Source: Asaia bogorensis (lineage in GTDB: Bacteria; Pseudomonadota; Alphaproteobacteria; Acetobacterales; Acetobacteraceae). From it: a DNA stretch of 15,895 nt. The notes beneath the pieces were generated by a model. It searched no databases and had not been told where the DNA came from. It saw only the letters and a list, made by a program, of their open reading frames with translations. Positions 7,763 to 15,334 of this stretch are shown piece after piece. The DNA lies in the NCBI GenBank assembly GCA_945871455.1, contig CAMBXJ010000041.1, positions 1-15,895 of the forward strand, given 5' to 3'. Both the position numbers and the translations under genes were made by a program. Positions within the stretch are counted from its first letter, which is position 1, and each line of letters opens with the position of its first letter.

Positions 7763-8383
7763 ATGGACAAGTTCACCACACTGACCGGCGTCGCCGCGCC
7801 GATGCCGATGCAGAACATCGACACCGACAAGATCATCCCGGCGCGCTTTCTGAAGACCATCAAGCGTTCCGGCCTCGGCGTTCATCTGTTCGACCCGCTG
7901 CGGTTCGATGCCGATGGCAAGGAGAAGCCCGACTTCATCCTGAACCAGGAGCCGTATCGCAACGCCCAGGTCATCATCGCGCATGAGAATTTCGGCTGCG
8001 GTTCATCGCGTGAGCACGCCCCCTGGGCGCTGCTGGATTTCGGCATCCGCTGCATCATCGCGCCGGACTTCGCCGATATCTTCTACAACAATAGCTTCAA
8101 GAACGGTATTTTGCCCGTTCGCCTGCCCCGAGCGGTCTGCGATCAGCTCATCGACGATTCCAAACTGGGTGGCAACGCGCGGGTGACCATCGACCTGGAA
8201 CGCCAGGTCGTGATCCGTCCGAACGGCGAGGAAATCTCCTTCGAGATCGATCCCTTCCGCAAGCATTCGCTGCTGAACGGGCTGGACGATATCGGGCAGA
8301 CCATGCAGCACGCGCCGTCGATCGACACCTACGAAGCCAAAGCCCGGCAAAGCCAACCCTGGATGCCGTCCACCACCGCCTGA
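7763..8383 (+). CDS. leuD: 3-isopropylmalate dehydratase small subunit
   Basis: 206 residues from the ATG at 7763, preceded by ggggag at 7751-7756; a longer open frame starting inside leuC has no family similarity. LeuD supplies the swivelling domain completing the active site of the LeuCD isomerase. Recognisable segments are [14 protein letters not shown] (residues 18-31), the substrate-binding loop [14 protein letters not shown] (77-90), [19 protein letters not shown], and the C-terminal [16 protein letters not shown]. The length matches the usual 200-215 residues. Spacing to leuC is 14 bases and to leuB 36 bases, typical of one transcript. Confidence 0.98.
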   Translation: MDKFTTLTGVAAPMPMQNIDTDKIIPARFLKTIKRSGLGVHLFDPLRFDADGKEKPDFILNQEPYRNAQVIIAHENFGCGSSREHAPWALLDFGIRCIIAPDFADIFYNNSFKNGILPVRLPRAVCDQLIDDSKLGGNARVTIDLERQVVIRPNGEEISFEIDPFRKHSLLNGLDDIGQTMQHAPSIDTYEAKARQSQPWMPSTTA

Positions 8384-8419
8384 GGGCGGTCCAACCGAGT
8401 TGACCGTAAGGAGCCGCAA

Positions 8420-9532
8420 ATGCCGGCCAACAAGAAACTGCTGGTCCTGCCGGGTGACGGGATCGGCCCCGAGGTTATGCGGGAAGTCCGCCGGGTCATC
8501 GACTGGATGGACCGCCGCCGTATGGTCACCTTCGACCTGACCGAAGATTATGTCGGAGGGGCCTCGATCGATCATCGCGGCACGCCGATCACCGATGAAA
8601 CCATGCAGAAGGCCAAGGACGCCGACGCGATCCTGTTCGGGTCCGTCGGCGGCCCGAAATGGGAAACGCTGGGCTTCGACATGCGCCCCGAACTCGCCAT
8701 CCTGCGTCTGCGCAAGGAACTGGACCTGTTCGCCAACCTGCGCCCGGCCATCGTCCTGGACCCGCTGGTCGACGCCTCCACCCTGAAAGCCGACGTGATC
8801 CGCGGGCTCGACATCATGATCGTGCGCGAAAGCACCGGTGGCATCTATTTCGGGGAGCCGCGCGGGGTGGAAACCCTGCCCAACGGCGAAAAGCGCGGCT
8901 TCGACACGGAAACCTACTCCACCAGTGAGATCGAGCGGGTTGCCCGCGTCGCCTTCGAACTCGCCCGCAAGCGGCAGAACCGCGTGTGCAGCGTGGAAAA
9001 GGCCAACGTGATGCAGTCGGGCCTGTTCTGGCGCCAGGTGGTCACGGATCTGCAAAAGCGCGACTACCCCGATGTCGAGCTGACACACATGTATGCCGAC
9101 AACTGTGCCATGCAGTTGGTGCGCAATCCGCGCCAGTTTGACGTGATCGTCACCGGCAATCTGTTCGGCGACCTGTTGTCCGATCTGGCCTCCATGCTGA
9201 CCGGCAGCCTCGGGATGCTGCCCTCCGCCACGTTGGGTGCGGTGCAGCCGTCCGGTAAGCGGCACGCGCTGTATGAGCCGATCCATGGCAGCGCGCCCGA
9301 CATCGCCGGGAAGGGTATCGCCAACCCGCTGGCACAGATGCTGAGCTTTGCGATGCTGCTGCGCTTCTCCTTCGGCATGGATGAGGACGCGGCGTTGATC
9401 GAGCGGGCCTGCACCAATGTGCTGAAGTCGGGTTTGCGTACCGGTGACATCATGGGGCCGGGTACCGCTCGGGTTGGCACCTCCGTGATGGGTGAATCGA
9501 TCCTGCGGGAACTGGACAAGCTCGCGGCTTAA
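8420..9532 (+). CDS. leuB: 3-isopropylmalate dehydrogenase
   Basis: 370 residues, standard for LeuB, with aaggag at 8408-8413 six bases before the ATG. It oxidises and decarboxylates 3-isopropylmalate to 2-oxoisocaproate with NAD, the third step of leucine synthesis, as a cytoplasmic homodimer. The sequence begins LLVLPGDGIGPEVM. Substrate-binding residues are visible in RLRKELDLFANLRPA (R108), VRESTGGIYFG (R136, Y143) and VEKANV (K194). Metal-binding aspartates are in MYADN (D226) and GDLLSDLAS (D251, D255). The NAD loop is HGSAPDIAGKGIANP, from residue 289. Last gene of the operon, followed after 46 bases by a tRNA gene with its own promoter-like sequence. Confidence 0.98.
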   Translation: MPANKKLLVLPGDGIGPEVMREVRRVIDWMDRRRMVTFDLTEDYVGGASIDHRGTPITDETMQKAKDADAILFGSVGGPKWETLGFDMRPELAILRLRKELDLFANLRPAIVLDPLVDASTLKADVIRGLDIMIVRESTGGIYFGEPRGVETLPNGEKRGFDTETYSTSEIERVARVAFELARKRQNRVCSVEKANVMQSGLFWRQVVTDLQKRDYPDVELTHMYADNCAMQLVRNPRQFDVIVTGNLFGDLLSDLASMLTGSLGMLPSATLGAVQPSGKRHALYEPIHGSAPDIAGKGIANPLAQMLSFAMLLRFSFGMDEDAALIERACTNVLKSGLRTGDIMGPGTARVGTSVMGESILRELDKLAA

Positions 9533-9535
9533 GCC

Positions 9536-9564
9536 TTGCGATACGGCGGGGGGTGGGCTATATC
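9536..9564 (+). promoter_or_regulatory. Candidate sigma70-type promoter for tRNA-Arg
   Basis: TTGCGA (9536-9541), a 17-base spacer, then TATATC (9559-9564). Each hexamer matches four of six consensus bases. The tRNA begins 15 bases after the -10 box, and the discriminator is GC-rich (cccggtcgc), the pattern seen in stringently controlled stable-RNA promoters. It begins four bases after the leuB stop. Confidence 0.6.
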
Positions 9565-9578
9565 CCCGGTCGCTGGAT

Positions 9579-9655
9579 GCGCCCGTAGCTCAATTGGATA
9601 GAGTACTAGACTACGGATCTGGGGGTTAGGAGTTCGAATCTTCTCGGGCGCGCCA
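9579..9655 (+). tRNA. tRNA-Arg (anticodon ACG)
   Basis: 77 bases fold into a complete cloverleaf. The acceptor arms gcgcccg and cgggcgc pair perfectly, the D stem is gctc/gagt, the anticodon stem is ctaga/tctgg around loop ctACGga, and the T stem is aggag/cttct around ttcgaat. Discriminator G and an encoded CCA end the gene. Anticodon ACG, with A34 normally converted to inosine by TadA, reads the CGN arginine codons CGU, CGC and CGA. No integrase gene or direct-repeat copy of the 3' end is seen downstream, so it is not an occupied attachment site within this window. Confidence 0.97.
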
Positions 9656-10011
9656 GTTTTCCCGACCAATTCAAAATTGACCTGGGCGTTGGCCGAATTG
9701 CCCTAACGATCAGCGACGTCTGCTCTGGGGCCCGGCTTGGTTCATGCGCGCATGGATCGCGGGATGACCCGCGCGGACGGAACAGATTGACGCCACGTGC
9801 CGGCGTTGGCTGACCAGCCAGATTTCAGGAACCAGAATAGTCCGCATTCTCATGGGCGCGACAATGCCCAGATGGACGTTCATGTGGACCGGCTGTGCCG
9901 TCCACCCCAATGACTATCGATTTCGTCATGCACGTCCTGCCGTGATTCAGGGCATTCTGCCCCTGTCGTCGGGCGGCAAGGGGCTGGCCCGGGTAACCAA
10001 GGAAAGCGGCA
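9656..10011. other. Intergenic region between tRNA-Arg and the hydrolase gene
   Basis: 356 bases with no frame that has both a plausible start and recognisable content. It must contain the hydrolase promoter, but no clear hexamers were found. The only certain signal is aagga at 9999-10003 ahead of the hydrolase ATG. Confidence 0.4.
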
Positions 10012-10842
10012 ATGAGCACGATCACCACCAGCGACGGCACACGCCTCTTCTACAAGGACTGGGGCCCGACGGACGCGCAACCCATCGTCTTCCACCACGG
10101 ATGGCCGCTGAGTTCCGACGACTGGGACAACCAGATGCTGTTCTTCCGCCTGAAGGGCTTTCGCGTCATCGCCCATGATCGCCGCGGCCACGGCCGCTCC
10201 GACCAGACCGACACCGGCAACGAGATGGACACCTATGCCGCCGATGTCGCCGAACTCATCCGAGCGCTCGACCTGCGGAACGCGGTGCATATCGGCCATT
10301 CCACCGGCGGCGGCGAGGTGGCGCGCTACGTGGCGCGAGCCGAGGCGGGCCGGGTGGCCAAGGCGGTGCTGATCGGCGCCGTGCCACCCATCATGTTGCA
10401 GACGCAGGCCAATCCCGAGGGGCTGCCGATGGCGGTGTTCGATGGCCTTCGGGCGGCGCTGCTCGCCAACCGGGCGCAGTTCTTCATGGATGTGCCGGCC
10501 GGCCCGTTCTACGGCTTCAACCGTGACGGGGCCGCCGTGAGCCAGGGAATGATCCACAACTGGTGGCGCCAGGGCATGATGGGGGGCGCGAAGGCCCATT
10601 ACGACTGTATCGCCGCCTTCTCGGAAACCGATTTCACCGAGGATCTGAAGGCCATCATGGTGCCGGTACTTTTGCTGCATGGCACCGACGATCAGATCGT
10701 GCCGATCGCAGATTCTGCACACAAGGGGATCAAGCTGCTGCGCAATGGCACGCTCAAAACCTATGAGGGCCTGTCGCACGGCCTGTTCGCGACGCACCCC
10801 GATCTGGTCAACGCGGACCTGCTGTCGTTTATCAAGGGTTGA
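10012..10842 (+). CDS. Alpha/beta hydrolase of the cofactor-free haloperoxidase (non-heme chloroperoxidase) type
   Basis: 276 residues, the usual size of bacterial non-heme chloroperoxidases, starting at the ATG preceded by aagga. The alpha/beta-hydrolase order is complete: oxyanion-hole region HHGWPLS (28-34), [12 protein letters not shown] (54-65), the nucleophile elbow GHSTGGGE with S97, the acid D227 in HGTDDQIVP, and H256 in GLSHGLF. These enzymes are serine hydrolases (esterase or lactonase) that can form peracids, and the peroxidase label describes a side activity. No signal peptide is apparent, so it is probably cytoplasmic. It stands alone and converges on the ThDP enzyme gene on the other strand. 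The physiological substrate is unknown. Confidence 0.92.
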   Translation: MSTITTSDGTRLFYKDWGPTDAQPIVFHHGWPLSSDDWDNQMLFFRLKGFRVIAHDRRGHGRSDQTDTGNEMDTYAADVAELIRALDLRNAVHIGHSTGGGEVARYVARAEAGRVAKAVLIGAVPPIMLQTQANPEGLPMAVFDGLRAALLANRAQFFMDVPAGPFYGFNRDGAAVSQGMIHNWWRQGMMGGAKAHYDCIAAFSETDFTEDLKAIMVPVLLLHGTDDQIVPIADSAHKGIKLLRNGTLKTYEGLSHGLFATHPDLVNADLLSFIKG

Positions 10843-10855
10843 TCCCGTGGCCGAC

Positions 10856-10882
10856 GGCGTGGGCGCTTCCAGAGCCCACGCC
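10856..10882. terminator. Hairpin between convergent genes
   Basis: Perfect 9-bp arms ggcgtgggc (10856-10864) and gcccacgcc (10874-10882) with a nine-base loop, 14 bases after the hydrolase stop. Its position between convergent genes suggests a bidirectional 3'-end structure. There is no T tract. Confidence 0.45.
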
Positions 10883-10904
10883 ACGACCAGCGAAACCGTG
10901 CCTT

Positions 10905-10933
10905 CGTCGGCGTGCCGGTCAGGCCCGCCGACG
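10905..10933. other. Hairpin spanning the stop codon of the minus-strand ThDP enzyme
   Basis: Arms cgtcggcg (10905-10912) and cgccgacg (10926-10933), plus an inner gcc/ggc pair after one mismatch, leave a five-base loop. The stop codon (10919-10921) overlaps that loop, so the structure would form on the last codons of the message. Confidence 0.45.
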
Positions 10934-12571
10934 CCACGCGCTGATCTGTTGCAGCGACGTGTGCACATGCACCACCACCGGCTGATCCTTCACCGCCAGC
11001 GCCTCGGCGATCACGCCTTCGACCTCTGACTCCTCGTGGATCGTCATCCCCTTGGCGCCGAACGCCGTCGCCCAGATCGCGAAATCCGGGTTCGTCAACT
11101 GCGTCGCCGCCTGATACGGCCGGCCCGGATAGCGCATGTCGTGGTGCTGCGTGATCGTGCCGTAGCAGTTGTTGTCCGACACGATGAACACCGGATTGAC
11201 CCGGTACTGGCGCGCCGTCGCCAGCTCGTTGCCTGTCATCAGGGCGCCGCCATCGCCGGCAAACGCGATCACCTGGCTCCCCGGCCGGCGCAGGCACGCC
11301 GCCACCCCCATCGGCAGCCCCGAACCCATCGCGCCCACCACGGACGCCAGGAACATCTGCCCGGGCTTCATCAGCAGATACCGGTGCACGAAGGTCGCGA
11401 AATTCCCCGCATCCGACGTCACTGTCGCATTATCCGTCAGATGCCGGTTCACCGCCGCGATCACCGCCGAGAAATTCACGCCGTCCGGCATCACCTCCCA
11501 TTCCGGCTTCGACACCCGCTTGTGCACGGCGTTCAGGCCGTTCACCCAGCCTAGCCGCTTCTCCGCCCCGGCCGGAGCACCCCGTGCCAGCAGCGCCTGC
11601 ACCACCGCCGACGGCTCGCACGCCATCGCCAGTTCCGGGCGCCATACGCGCCCGACCTCATTCGGATCCGGCCAGATATGCACCAACGGCATCTGCGGCT
11701 CCGGTGCGGCTGGGAACGTGAAGCCCTGGGTCAGGCTGCCCGTCAGACGCTCCCCCAGCGACACCAGCAGGTCGGTCTTCTTCATCTCCGCGACCATGTC
11801 GGCATGCACGCGGCTGGCCATGTAGCCGCCGTAGTTCGGATGGCCCGCGTCGAACAGATGCGGCCGCCGATGAGTCGGGCTGACCGGCAGCACCCACTGC
11901 TCCGCCAGCTTGGTCAGATCGGGGATCGCGGACTCCTTCAACGTCGCCCCCACCCAGATCAGAGGCCGTTCCGCCGCCGCCAGCATCTCCGCCAGCCGGT
12001 CCAGATCGGCCGGCAGCGGGCCAGCCTGCGCGGCCGGGCGAGGCCGGTTCAGCATCGCCTCGGTCTCAACATCGAACACGTCCTCGGGGATGATGATCGC
12101 GACCGGGCCGGGCGTGCCGCTTTCGGCGATGTGGAAGGCGCGCGCGACCGCCTCGCTGGCCTGGATCGGGTCGTTGACCTCGATCACCGCCTTGGTGATA
12201 TCGCCCAGCAGCACCGAGTAGTTCTGCTCCTGCAAGGCCAGCCGCCCGGCCTCGAACCGTTCCACCTGGCCGATAAACACGACCAGCGGCGTGGCATCGT
12301 GATAGGCGGTGTGGATGCCGATCATCGCATTCGACAGCCCCGGCCCCCGCGACACCACACAAACCCCCGCTCGGCCGCCCCGCATACGCCCATCGGCCGC
12401 GGCCATGAACGCCGCCCCGCCTTCGTGGCGGCACACGATCAGCCGCATGCGGTTGTTGTCCGCCAGCGCGTTGGTCATGCCCAGGTAACTTTCGCCAGGC
12501 ACGCAGTAGATCAGGTCGATGTCATGGGCTTCGAGACTGTCCACCAGCAGGCGGGCAACGGTCTGGGGCAT
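10919..12571 (-). CDS. ThDP-dependent enzyme, acetolactate synthase large-subunit-like
   Basis: 550 residues with the three-domain layout of the acetolactate synthase/pyruvate oxidase family. The catalytic Glu is E50 in CRHEGGAAFMA, followed by SRGPGLSNAMIGIHTAY. A middle domain begins about residue 186. The PP-domain motif is GDGGALMTGNE (439-449), with D466-N-N468 and CYGTI. The start is supported by aagga about nine bases upstream. Biosynthetic acetolactate synthase needs a small subunit (IlvN/IlvH); none is nearby and the C-terminus ends early with SLQQISAWRRRA, so this is more likely one of the many IlvB-like paralogues acting on other 2-oxo acids or hydroxyacyl substrates. It stands alone on its strand and is convergent with the hydrolase gene. 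Confidence 0.88.
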   Translation of the reverse strand: MPQTVARLLVDSLEAHDIDLIYCVPGESYLGMTNALADNNRMRLIVCRHEGGAAFMAAADGRMRGGRAGVCVVSRGPGLSNAMIGIHTAYHDATPLVVFIGQVERFEAGRLALQEQNYSVLLGDITKAVIEVNDPIQASEAVARAFHIAESGTPGPVAIIIPEDVFDVETEAMLNRPRPAAQAGPLPADLDRLAEMLAAAERPLIWVGATLKESAIPDLTKLAEQWVLPVSPTHRRPHLFDAGHPNYGGYMASRVHADMVAEMKKTDLLVSLGERLTGSLTQGFTFPAAPEPQMPLVHIWPDPNEVGRVWRPELAMACEPSAVVQALLARGAPAGAEKRLGWVNGLNAVHKRVSKPEWEVMPDGVNFSAVIAAVNRHLTDNATVTSDAGNFATFVHRYLLMKPGQMFLASVVGAMGSGLPMGVAACLRRPGSQVIAFAGDGGALMTGNELATARQYRVNPVFIVSDNNCYGTITQHHDMRYPGRPYQAATQLTNPDFAIWATAFGAKGMTIHEESEVEGVIAEALAVKDQPVVVHVHTSLQQISAWRRRA

Positions 12572-12892
12572 GGGACGTTTCCTTGATTGGGCTCGGGGAC
12601 GGCCTTACGGCCTCCTCGGCGCGGTCGGTGCGTTGATCGGGCGAGTCTGGCACAAGGGTCGGTTGGTGTCATGACGCGATGAACATCGCTCGTCGATCCT
12701 GTCGCCCCGTGCTCGGCGCCTGACGTCGGTTGGTAGTGCGCCTGCACCCAACCGAATGCGGTTTTCGCCGGGCGACCGACCCCGTCGCCGAACGGTCATC
12801 AGGGGCGTGGAACGCTGTCCCGCGGCAGGGTCCGATCACGATAGCGGTTCGTGAAAGTCATGGTCTGACGCATGCGACCTGACGTTCCCGCT
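12572..12892. other. Intergenic region upstream of the IlvB-like gene
   Basis: 321 bases between the start of the IlvB-like gene and the stop of the response regulator, both minus strand. It contains a short dyad gcgatg-aa-catcgc (12676-12689), about 105 bases upstream of the start, which could be an operator. No promoter hexamers or coding frame with recognisable content were found. Confidence 0.4.
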
Positions 12893-13750
12893 CTACGATG
12901 CGGCGGCGACGCCCTCAAGTTTCAGGGACGCGCGAATCGGCGTGAGCAATTCGTCAACTTTTTGCAGCAATCTCAGACCCGCCTCACCACCGTCACCGTT
13001 CAGGCGGTTATGGGCAACCCGCTTCATCGCCATGGTCAGGGACAGAATCACACGACCGAGATCGGCGTGGCAGCGCGCGGCTCCCGCGGGGAACTGCTCC
13101 GCGGCGCGCATCATGGCGATACCGCGACCGGCGAGTGTCACTACCAGGTCGTAACCGAGTGCGTTGGCCGGTTCGGACACCGTCTCCAGCGCTCTCAGCA
13201 CCGACCGGACCAATGATACACGTTCCCGGTCCCGGAAGGGGAAGCTGCCCATCAACTCTTCCAGCGCGGCGATCCCGGACATCATGGTCGCGTGCTGGCG
13301 TTCCATCGATTCCCGAGTGGCGGCATCGACCGACCCGGAGTTGCCGGGCGAACGCAGTCCCAGCGCCGAGCCGACACGTTCTATGAGTTTGATTGCCGAA
13401 ATGGGCTTGCTGACCCAGGCTTCGATACCAAGCTCCTGCGCTTCCGCGATGGTGTTGGGATTGGTTTCCGCGCGGAGCATGATGACGGGCCAGCCACTTG
13501 CAAGGCCCGATTGGCTCAAGGTCCGCAAGAATTCGAGCCCGTTCATGGGCGACATCTGGTAATCGCAGATCACGAGGTCGAAGCCGCGCCCCGAGCAGAT
13601 ATCCAGGGCTTCTTGTCCGCCCTTGGTCTGAACGATGTCCCGGCAGCCGCGGTTTTGCAAAGCCGCGCGAACGACGGCCCGCATGACGGGATCGTCATCG
13701 ATGCACAGGATGCCTGCGGTCGACAGATCGATCAAAGGGGATGACGACAT
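12893..13750 (-). CDS. Response regulator, receiver domain plus uncharacterised helical C-terminal domain (copy A)
   Basis: 285 residues from the ATG at 13750, preceded by aagg. The N-terminal half (about 12-132) is a CheY-like receiver: acidic pocket D18-D19, phosphoacceptor D63 in VICD, and K115 in SKP. The position normally holding the Thr/Ser switch is R93 (VIMLRAE), whereas its paralogue has Ser. The remainder (about 145-278) is predicted from its pattern to be alpha-helical, with no DNA-binding, GGDEF, EAL or kinase motif; it may bind a protein partner. About 80% identical by eye to the regulator at 14142-15014. Upstream lies a leftover piece of rnd in the same arrangement as the intact locus, so this is the downstream copy of a tandem duplication. 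No sensor kinase is encoded nearby. Confidence 0.9.
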   Translation of the reverse strand: MSSSPLIDLSTAGILCIDDDPVMRAVVRAALQNRGCRDIVQTKGGQEALDICSGRGFDLVICDYQMSPMNGLEFLRTLSQSGLASGWPVIMLRAETNPNTIAEAQELGIEAWVSKPISAIKLIERVGSALGLRSPGNSGSVDAATRESMERQHATMMSGIAALEELMGSFPFRDRERVSLVRSVLRALETVSEPANALGYDLVVTLAGRGIAMMRAAEQFPAGAARCHADLGRVILSLTMAMKRVAHNRLNGDGGEAGLRLLQKVDELLTPIRASLKLEGVAAAS

Positions 13751-14070
13751 GCGATACCTTGGTGGATGCGTGACATAAGGCCAATGTCCGCAGAAAGTCT
13801 GAACATCAAGTTAACCAATCAGGCGCTGGCCGCAATCAGCCTCACACGCCGACCATCCACACTTAGAGCAATTTCGCCGCGTTTCAAAGCAAGAGCATCG
13901 TTACCAAATATGTCTCGACGCCAGCCGCGCAGTGCCGGAACGTCCGGCTCCTCTTCGACGGCCAGCCGATCGATATCGTCGGAACTCGCAACCAGCCGGG
14001 GCGCGACGAAGAAGTTTTCATACTTCGCGGCCAGCAACACTTCCAGCAGCGACACCAGGGCGGCCGAGGG
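12914..14070. repeat. Tandem duplication, copy A (rnd 3' end, spacer, response regulator)
   Basis: Aligns with 14178-15334 at a constant offset of 1264 bases at every anchor checked: similarity start, regulator ATG, rnd stop codon and similarity end. There is no net indel over 1157 bases, although the 68-base spacer has two compensating single-base shifts. A non-homologous linker of 107 bases (14071-14177) separates the copies. Confidence 0.9.
13819..14070 (-). pseudogene. Fragment of ribonuclease D, last 83 codons, from the duplication
   Basis: Reading from about 14070 the frame gives RPSAALVSLLEVLLAAK and ends in RGEIALSVDGRRVRLIAASA. It matches the C-terminus of the intact rnd with 9 differences in the last 77 residues. 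The exonuclease and most of the HRDC region are absent. No ATG or ribosome binding site precedes it; the only possible start is an internal GTG at 14055. The frame is nevertheless intact, and codon-by-codon comparison with rnd shows about 32 synonymous against 9 amino-acid-changing codons. Third positions are more A/T-rich than in the intact gene. Confidence 0.85.
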
Positions 14071-14141
14071 GCGGCAAAGGGTCTGACCGTGTCCTTTTGA
14101 GACGCGGCGGCCGGTCTTCGCTGATGGCCGACGTTCGTGGC

Positions 14142-15014
14142 CTAATTGGCCACGCTCGGCACTGCGATTGCGGCACTTTCAAATTTCAAAGAGGTGCGTA
14201 TCGGCGTGAGCAATTCATCGATTTTTTGCAGCAATTTCAGGCCCGGATCGCCACCGTCACCGCTCAGGCGGATATGGGCGACCCGCTTCATCGCCATGGT
14301 CAGGGACAGAGCCACGCGACCCAGCTCGGCGTGGCAGCGCGCGGCCGCGGCCGGGAACTGCTCCGCGGCGCGCATCAAGGTGATGCCACGACCGGCGAGG
14401 GTCACGACCAGGTCAAAGCCGAGGGCGTTGGCCGGCACGCAAACCGTCTCCAGTGCTTTCAGGACCGATTGGACCAAGGCGACGCGATCCCGGACCCGGA
14501 AGGGAAAGCGTCCCATCAACTCTTCCAGCGCGGCGATCCCGGACATCATATGTGCGTGATGGCGTTCCACCGACTCCCGGGTGCCGTCGTCAACCCCGAC
14601 AGCACTACTGGGCGAACGCAGCCCCAACGCCGACCCCACACACTCAATGAGCTTGATCGCCGAAATGGGCTTGCCGACCCAGGCATGGATACCAAGTTCC
14701 CGCGCCTCGGCAATGGCGGTGGGATTGGTCTCCGCGCTCAGCATGATGACGGGCCAGCCGCTCGCGTGGCCCGATTGGCCCAAGGTTCGCAAAAATTCGA
14801 GCCCGTTCATGGGCGCCATATGGAAATCGCAGATCACGAGATCGAATCCGCGCCCGGCGCAGACATCCAAGGCCTCCTGTCCGCCCTTGGCCTGAACGAT
14901 GTCCCGGCAGCCGAGATGTTGCAGGGCAGCGCGAACAACAGCTCGCATGACGGGATCGTCATCAATACACAGGATGCTGGCGGACGACAGATCGATCAAA
15001 GGGGACGACGACAT
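14142..15014 (-). CDS. Response regulator, receiver domain plus uncharacterised helical C-terminal domain (copy B)
   Basis: 290 residues from the ATG at 15014, chosen over an upstream in-frame GTG (15041) because it aligns with the start of copy A and has gggg at the equivalent ribosome-binding position. Receiver residues are all present: D18-D19, phosphoacceptor D63, switch S93 (VIMLSAE) and K115 in GKP, so phosphorylation competence is expected. The C-terminal half has no recognised output motif and is very similar to copy A up to about residue 278; the last dozen residues differ because the duplication ends there. It lies 68 bases downstream of rnd on the same strand, an arrangement duplicated in copy A, and is probably co-transcribed with it. 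The cognate kinase is not in the window. Confidence 0.92.
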   Translation of the reverse strand: MSSSPLIDLSSASILCIDDDPVMRAVVRAALQHLGCRDIVQAKGGQEALDVCAGRGFDLVICDFHMAPMNGLEFLRTLGQSGHASGWPVIMLSAETNPTAIAEARELGIHAWVGKPISAIKLIECVGSALGLRSPSSAVGVDDGTRESVERHHAHMMSGIAALEELMGRFPFRVRDRVALVQSVLKALETVCVPANALGFDLVVTLAGRGITLMRAAEQFPAAAARCHAELGRVALSLTMAMKRVAHIRLSGDGGDPGLKLLQKIDELLTPIRTSLKFESAAIAVPSVAN

Positions 15015-15334
15015 TCGATACCCCGAAAGGATGCGTGACACAGGCCAATGTCCGGGGAAAGTCTGAATATCAGGTTAACCCTTCAGGCGCCGACCGCAAT
15101 CAGACGCACGCGACGACCATCGACACCCAGGGCGATCTCGCCGCGTTTCAGCGCCAGCGCATCGTTGCCGAATATGTCGCGGCGCCACCCATGCAGTGCC
15201 GCGACATCCGGTTCATCTTCCACGGCGAGCCGGTCGATGTCATCGGAACTCGCAACCAGCCGGGGCGCAACAGAGAAATTTTCGCACTTTGCGGCCAGCA
15301 GGACTTTCAGCAGCGACACCAAGGCGGCCGAGGG
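14178..15334. repeat. Tandem duplication, copy B (rnd 3' end, spacer, response regulator)
   Basis: The copy attached to the intact rnd gene; partner of 12914-14070. Similarity starts within the last dozen codons of the regulator and stops inside rnd, 83 codons before its end. No short direct repeats or insertion sequence are evident at the junctions. Confidence 0.9.

Noticed and set aside
8003..9286. A 427-codon open frame antisense to leuD/leuB
   Set aside because: Overlaps two certain genes on the opposite strand and has shadow-type composition.
9579..10011. Genomic island integrated at tRNA-Arg
   Set aside because: No integrase, no second copy of the tRNA 3' end, and the following genes match the rest of the window in composition.
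9880..10968. A 362-codon open frame antisense to the hydrolase
   Set aside because: The hydrolase on the plus strand has a complete catalytic triad; the antisense frame has none of the marks of a gene.
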